From Ophiostoma sp. CBS 140.51 (taxonomy: Eukaryota; Ascomycota; Sordariomycetes; Ophiostomatales; Ophiostomataceae): a stretch of 20,480 nt of DNA. The notes below the pieces were generated by a model. The model searched no databases and was not told the origin of the DNA. It saw only the letters and a program-made list of their open reading frames with translations. The position numbers were made by a program, and so were the translations under genes. Within the stretch, counting starts at the first letter, position 1. Each line of letters begins with the position of its first letter. The stretch is from NCBI GenBank assembly GCA_029298735.1, contig JANSLP010000461.1:1-20480 (forward strand), read 5' to 3'. Below, piece by piece: positions 20,184 through 20,480 of this stretch.

Positions 20184-20480
20184 TGTAATCAGTCGACGGG
20201 CGCTTGGATCTGCGAGGGCTTCGTCGTGTATGGGCAGGCACTGGCCTTCGCATGATGAGTGCTCTTTGAGGTACCATGTAAATTTGCTTAATTTTCACCT
20301 AATATTTGCAACATACACTTTGTAGTATTCTTAATATATTATTCTAGACAATTATTTTCAGACTATTCACGGGTTTTTTTCATTGTTTGTTTGATTTCGT
20401 TCGTTCCATCTCATTGGGGTCGTGTCCTCTATGTGTATATGCATTTCTTGCTAGTTTTCTTTGGATTTTCTATTGCATAT

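Larger units (their letters stand above)
17301..20480. other. Long intergenic region, mostly unexplained
   Basis: About 3.2 kb without a recognisable gene family, RNA gene or transposon. The plus strand has T-rich tracts at 17540-17640, around 17870-17890 and at 18655-18860. The last of these lies about 280 bp before an unexplained 205-codon ORF (19141-19758), an arrangement that would fit a plus-strand transcription unit. From about 20270 to the end the sequence becomes visibly AT-rich. Short direct repeats and palindromes are listed separately. Confidence 0.55.

Noticed and set aside
1..20480. tRNA, 5S rRNA and CRISPR search by eye
   Set aside because: No B-box-like GGTTCGANTCC with a matching A box, no 5S-like sequence and no regularly spaced repeats were found on either strand.

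Overview
The window is nuclear DNA from a filamentous ascomycete (Pezizomycotina, probably Sordariomycetes). The evidence is four recognisable eukaryotic housekeeping genes carrying short spliceosomal introns (62-180 nt) with GTRNGT/GTGCGT-type donors and GCTAAC branch points, C/G-ending codon preference, pyrimidine-rich leaders on the sense strand, and the fungal architecture of the acetyl-CoA carboxylase. The class-level placement is an impression from protein similarity and was not computed.

Layout. Bases 1-3921 are a long stretch with no convincing gene, ending in a pyrimidine-rich promoter/leader. A plus-strand gene at 3922-5058 encodes the mitochondrial succinate/fumarate carrier (Sfc1/AcuL type). 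Facing it are three consecutive minus-strand genes: twinfilin (5400-6480), the 60S ribosome-assembly factor NSA2 (7206-8111), and a large cytosolic-type acetyl-CoA carboxylase ACC1 (8886-15923, three exons, 2302 aa). Bases 15924-20480 are again without a convincing gene. The part up to about 17300 looks like ACC1 leader and promoter. The rest holds a few short repeats and one unexplained 205-codon ORF.

How the genes relate. SFC1 moves succinate into mitochondria in exchange for fumarate, linking the glyoxylate cycle and C2 growth to gluconeogenesis. ACC1 commits acetyl-CoA to fatty-acid synthesis and keeps a Snf1/AMPK-type site (Ser1179). Both act on the same carbon branch point, but nothing here shows that they are co-regulated. 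Twinfilin (actin) and NSA2 (ribosome assembly) are unrelated housekeeping genes. No mobile element, CRISPR, tRNA, rRNA or secondary-metabolite cluster was recognised.

The most interesting observations are regulatory: a predicted three-way-junction fold inside the SFC1 intron; short upstream ORFs in front of SFC1 and ACC1; a likely extra 5' intron of twinfilin whose removal turns an upstream ATG from a 21-codon uORF into an in-frame 27-residue N-terminal extension; and an intronic 14-bp minisatellite in NSA2. I found no clearly novel multi-gene system.
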